A program made the position numbers and the translations under genes. A stretch of DNA of 64,000 nucleotides from Verrucomicrobiaceae bacterium (GTDB lineage: Bacteria > Verrucomicrobiota > Verrucomicrobiia > Verrucomicrobiales > Verrucomicrobiaceae), in the NCBI GenBank assembly GCA_947458455.1, contig CANGYJ010000001.1, positions 496,001 to 560,000 of the forward strand, read 5' to 3'. Under the pieces are notes generated by a model. It did not search any database and was not told the DNA's origin. It saw only the letters and a list, made by a program, of their open reading frames with translations. This document shows positions 62,519 through 64,000 of the stretch, in pieces. Every line of letters starts with the position of its first letter. Position 1 is the first letter of the stretch.

Positions 62519-63304
62519 ATGTCCTCCGCAGCCCCTCAGCGCATCGTTTTGAAGTTCGGTTCCGGCATCCTCACCCGCGTGAGCACGCCCGAGCCAGACC
62601 CCGTGCAACTGCGCAAGCTCGTCGAAGCCGTCGCCCTGCTCAAACAGGCCGGTCACGCCGTCGTCGTCGTGAGCAGCGGTGCCGTCGCCTCCGGGTTGAA
62701 GCCGCTGGAGTTTTCTCAGCGCCCCACCGATGTCACCACGCTCCAGGCACTCGCCGCCGTGGGTCAGACGCACCTCATGCATGCCTACGAGAGCTTGCTC
62801 CGCGATCATGGCCTGCATGTGGCGCAGCTTCTGGTCACCCATGAGGACTTTGAAAATGCCGACCGCTCTCCACGGGTGAAGGCCGTGCTCGACAAGCTGC
62901 TGGAGTTCCCCCAGGTCGTCCCCGTCATCAATGAAAACGACTCCGTCGCTGTCGAGGAACTCCGCTATGGCGATAACGACAAGCTCTCCTCCCGCGTGGC
63001 GCAGTTCTGGGGAGCCACCACTCTCATGCTCCTCACCAGCGCCCCCGGCCTGCTGCGTGACATGAAAAAGCCCGAGGAAGGTCCCATCCCCGTCGTCACC
63101 AATATCGACGATGTGCTCCACCACGCCGAGCAGGAAAAATCCACGCTCGGCACCGGCGGCATGATTTCCAAGCTCCAAGCCGTGCAGGACGCCGTCAATG
63201 CCGGCATCACCTGCATCATCGCCAGCGGTCGCCACGCCGAGCAGCTCCCCGCCATCATCGCCGGTGGCGGCGTTTGCACCCGCTTTCCCGGCCGGAAACT
63301 CTGA
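62519..63304 (+). CDS. proB: Glutamate 5-kinase without PUA domain
   Basis: The 261-residue protein starts at MSSAAPQRIVLKFGSGILTR (62519). It catalyses ATP-dependent phosphorylation of glutamate, the first step of proline synthesis. Amino-acid-kinase motifs are VVVSSGAVASGLKPL, VPVINENDSVAVEELRYGDN, and KSTLGTGGMISKLQAV. It ends after the kinase domain, lacking the C-terminal PUA domain of E. coli ProB (367 aa). No proA is in the window. Confidence 0.93.
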   Translation: MSSAAPQRIVLKFGSGILTRVSTPEPDPVQLRKLVEAVALLKQAGHAVVVVSSGAVASGLKPLEFSQRPTDVTTLQALAAVGQTHLMHAYESLLRDHGLHVAQLLVTHEDFENADRSPRVKAVLDKLLEFPQVVPVINENDSVAVEELRYGDNDKLSSRVAQFWGATTLMLLTSAPGLLRDMKKPEEGPIPVVTNIDDVLHHAEQEKSTLGTGGMISKLQAVQDAVNAGITCIIASGRHAEQLPAIIAGGGVCTRFPGRKL

Positions 63305-63775
63305 TCAAGGCTTTGCCACAGGCGCAGGCGGGATCTCCACCTTCGACGAAGCCGCCGCGTGCATCGTCATGCGGTAGCAGAGGATCTTCTGGCGGGGCGA
63401 GAGAGCGCGGCCATCCAACAGGTGATCGTAAAACGCCAGCAGGTGAGGCAGCGGCTTGTTGTTCACGCCCTTCTTCAGCGCATTCATCACCCGCGAGAGC
63501 TCCTCGTAGCTGAGACCCGTTTCATCTTGGCGGAAGGCCACCAGCTCCTCCGGGGTCAGCACAAAGGGATCCTTCACCGCATTCATCTCACGCACGACTA
63601 GGTTCAGCGTCTCATCCACCTCCTGCACGGGCGGGGTGTAGCCTTTCGGAGCCAGTCGGATGATGGCACCGCGCACATCCACCCGGAGCTGACTCACCAC
63701 CACCTCCGGCAGCTCGGCCAGGGCACAAAAAGGCAGCAGAAAAAGAAACAGACTCGTGAGGGCTGGAAAACGCAT
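63305..63775 (-). CDS. Secreted protein of unknown function
   Basis: The 156-residue protein has a signal peptide (MRFPALTSLFLFLLPFCALA) and a soluble domain with VVVSQLRVDVRGAIIRLAPK, EVDETLNLVVREMNAVKDPF, and LTPEELVAFRQDETGLSYEE. No family is recognised. Its stop abuts the stop of proB (63304/63305), so the two genes converge with no gap. Confidence 0.7.
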   Translation of the reverse strand: MRFPALTSLFLFLLPFCALAELPEVVVSQLRVDVRGAIIRLAPKGYTPPVQEVDETLNLVVREMNAVKDPFVLTPEELVAFRQDETGLSYEELSRVMNALKKGVNNKPLPHLLAFYDHLLDGRALSPRQKILCYRMTMHAAASSKVEIPPAPVAKP

Positions 63776-64000
63776 GGTGACAGATCGTAGCGGCTCACCG
63801 CCGCCTTCTCAAGCCTCCACCTGCGCCAAAATCATCCTCGCCGCTCCGTTTCAGTTCTCAGTTCTCAGTTTCTCCATATTTGAGCATCACGTTTGCACCA
63901 GCGCTCACCGCCTTCTTAATTCGCGCAAACCTACATTTTTGTTGCCGCACTCCAAATCTCTTCCTCCCTCGAAAATCGAAGGCTCATTCATCCTCCATCA
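63776..64000. other. Intergenic tail of the window
   Basis: This 225-bp stretch has no recognised gene. It contains short tandem CAGTTCTCAGTTCTCAG units (63850-63868) similar in style to the low-complexity spacers at 27786 and 54634. Confidence 0.4.

Noticed and set aside
1-64000. tRNA, rRNA or CRISPR arrays
   Set aside because: No cloverleaf with acceptor/T-loop signature, rRNA core sequence or regularly spaced identical repeats was found by eye; the cloverleaf at 54572 lacks tRNA features.

Overview
The window looks like chromosomal DNA of a Verrucomicrobia (PVC superphylum) member, probably Verrucomicrobiales close to Prosthecobacter or Verrucomicrobium. The lineage call rests on gene content: planctomycete/verrucomicrobial cytochrome domains, a PVC-type membrane dehydrogenase with a C-terminal heme domain, a DUF1080 protein, a DUF6600 protein and many secreted Tat-type or lipoprotein orphans. 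The DNA is GC-rich. Genes lie on both strands in short operons. I see no rRNA, tRNA, CRISPR array, transposase or phage genes.

Layout. 1-4943: a cytochrome/cytochrome-maturation group on the minus strand (ResB-like fragment, lipoprotein, a RelE-type toxin-antitoxin pair, a duplicated LRR-cytochrome chimera, a DUF2231-cytochrome membrane protein). 5202-9776: photolyase, L,D-transpeptidase, GNAT acetyltransferase and glucose-6-phosphate dehydrogenase. 10278-17625: ankyrin and TPR proteins, a spermidine-synthase-like protein, VF530, RlmN, DUF1080 and a DUF4143 ATPase. 17641-21372: a giant SGNH/PVC-dehydrogenase/heme fusion. 21379-29127: PBP1A, amidase, ApbE, Ldh-family oxidoreductase and nucleoside transporter. 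29200-37854: CbpA/CbpM, M48 protease, AlkD, Na+/H+ antiporter, lipoprotein, a second L,D-transpeptidase and a two-component pair. 37906-43795: an envelope/stress group with three tiny membrane proteins, LpxR-like, DUF6600, transglutaminase and BON proteins. 44146-51999: a decayed gene, CvfB-like, pyruvyl transferase-like, Gfo/Idh, UvrB and a beta-propeller protein. 52111-55764: CreB-like and CreD-like genes separated by a HicBA module. 55939-64000: TIM-barrel isomerase, citramalate synthase with an attenuator-like leader, sigma/anti-sigma pair, NUDIX, MoeA, ProB.

The strongest candidate for undescribed biology is the 5' region of the citramalate synthase gene (minus strand, about 58640-58792). 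It holds a 20-codon Ile/Leu-rich leader ORF followed by two mutually exclusive RNA stems, the layout of ribosome-mediated attenuation. Other points of interest are a possible structural switch before an L,D-transpeptidase gene (34321-34418), a palindromic element straddling the apbE start codon, several families of small dispersed palindromes (one folding as a cloverleaf), and the CreB/CreD pair lacking CreC.

Limits: all calls come from reading translated motifs and base patterns by eye. No alignment, folding or database search was run. Start sites were chosen from signal peptides, family N-termini and overlap with neighbours, because Shine-Dalgarno sequences are rarely visible here.
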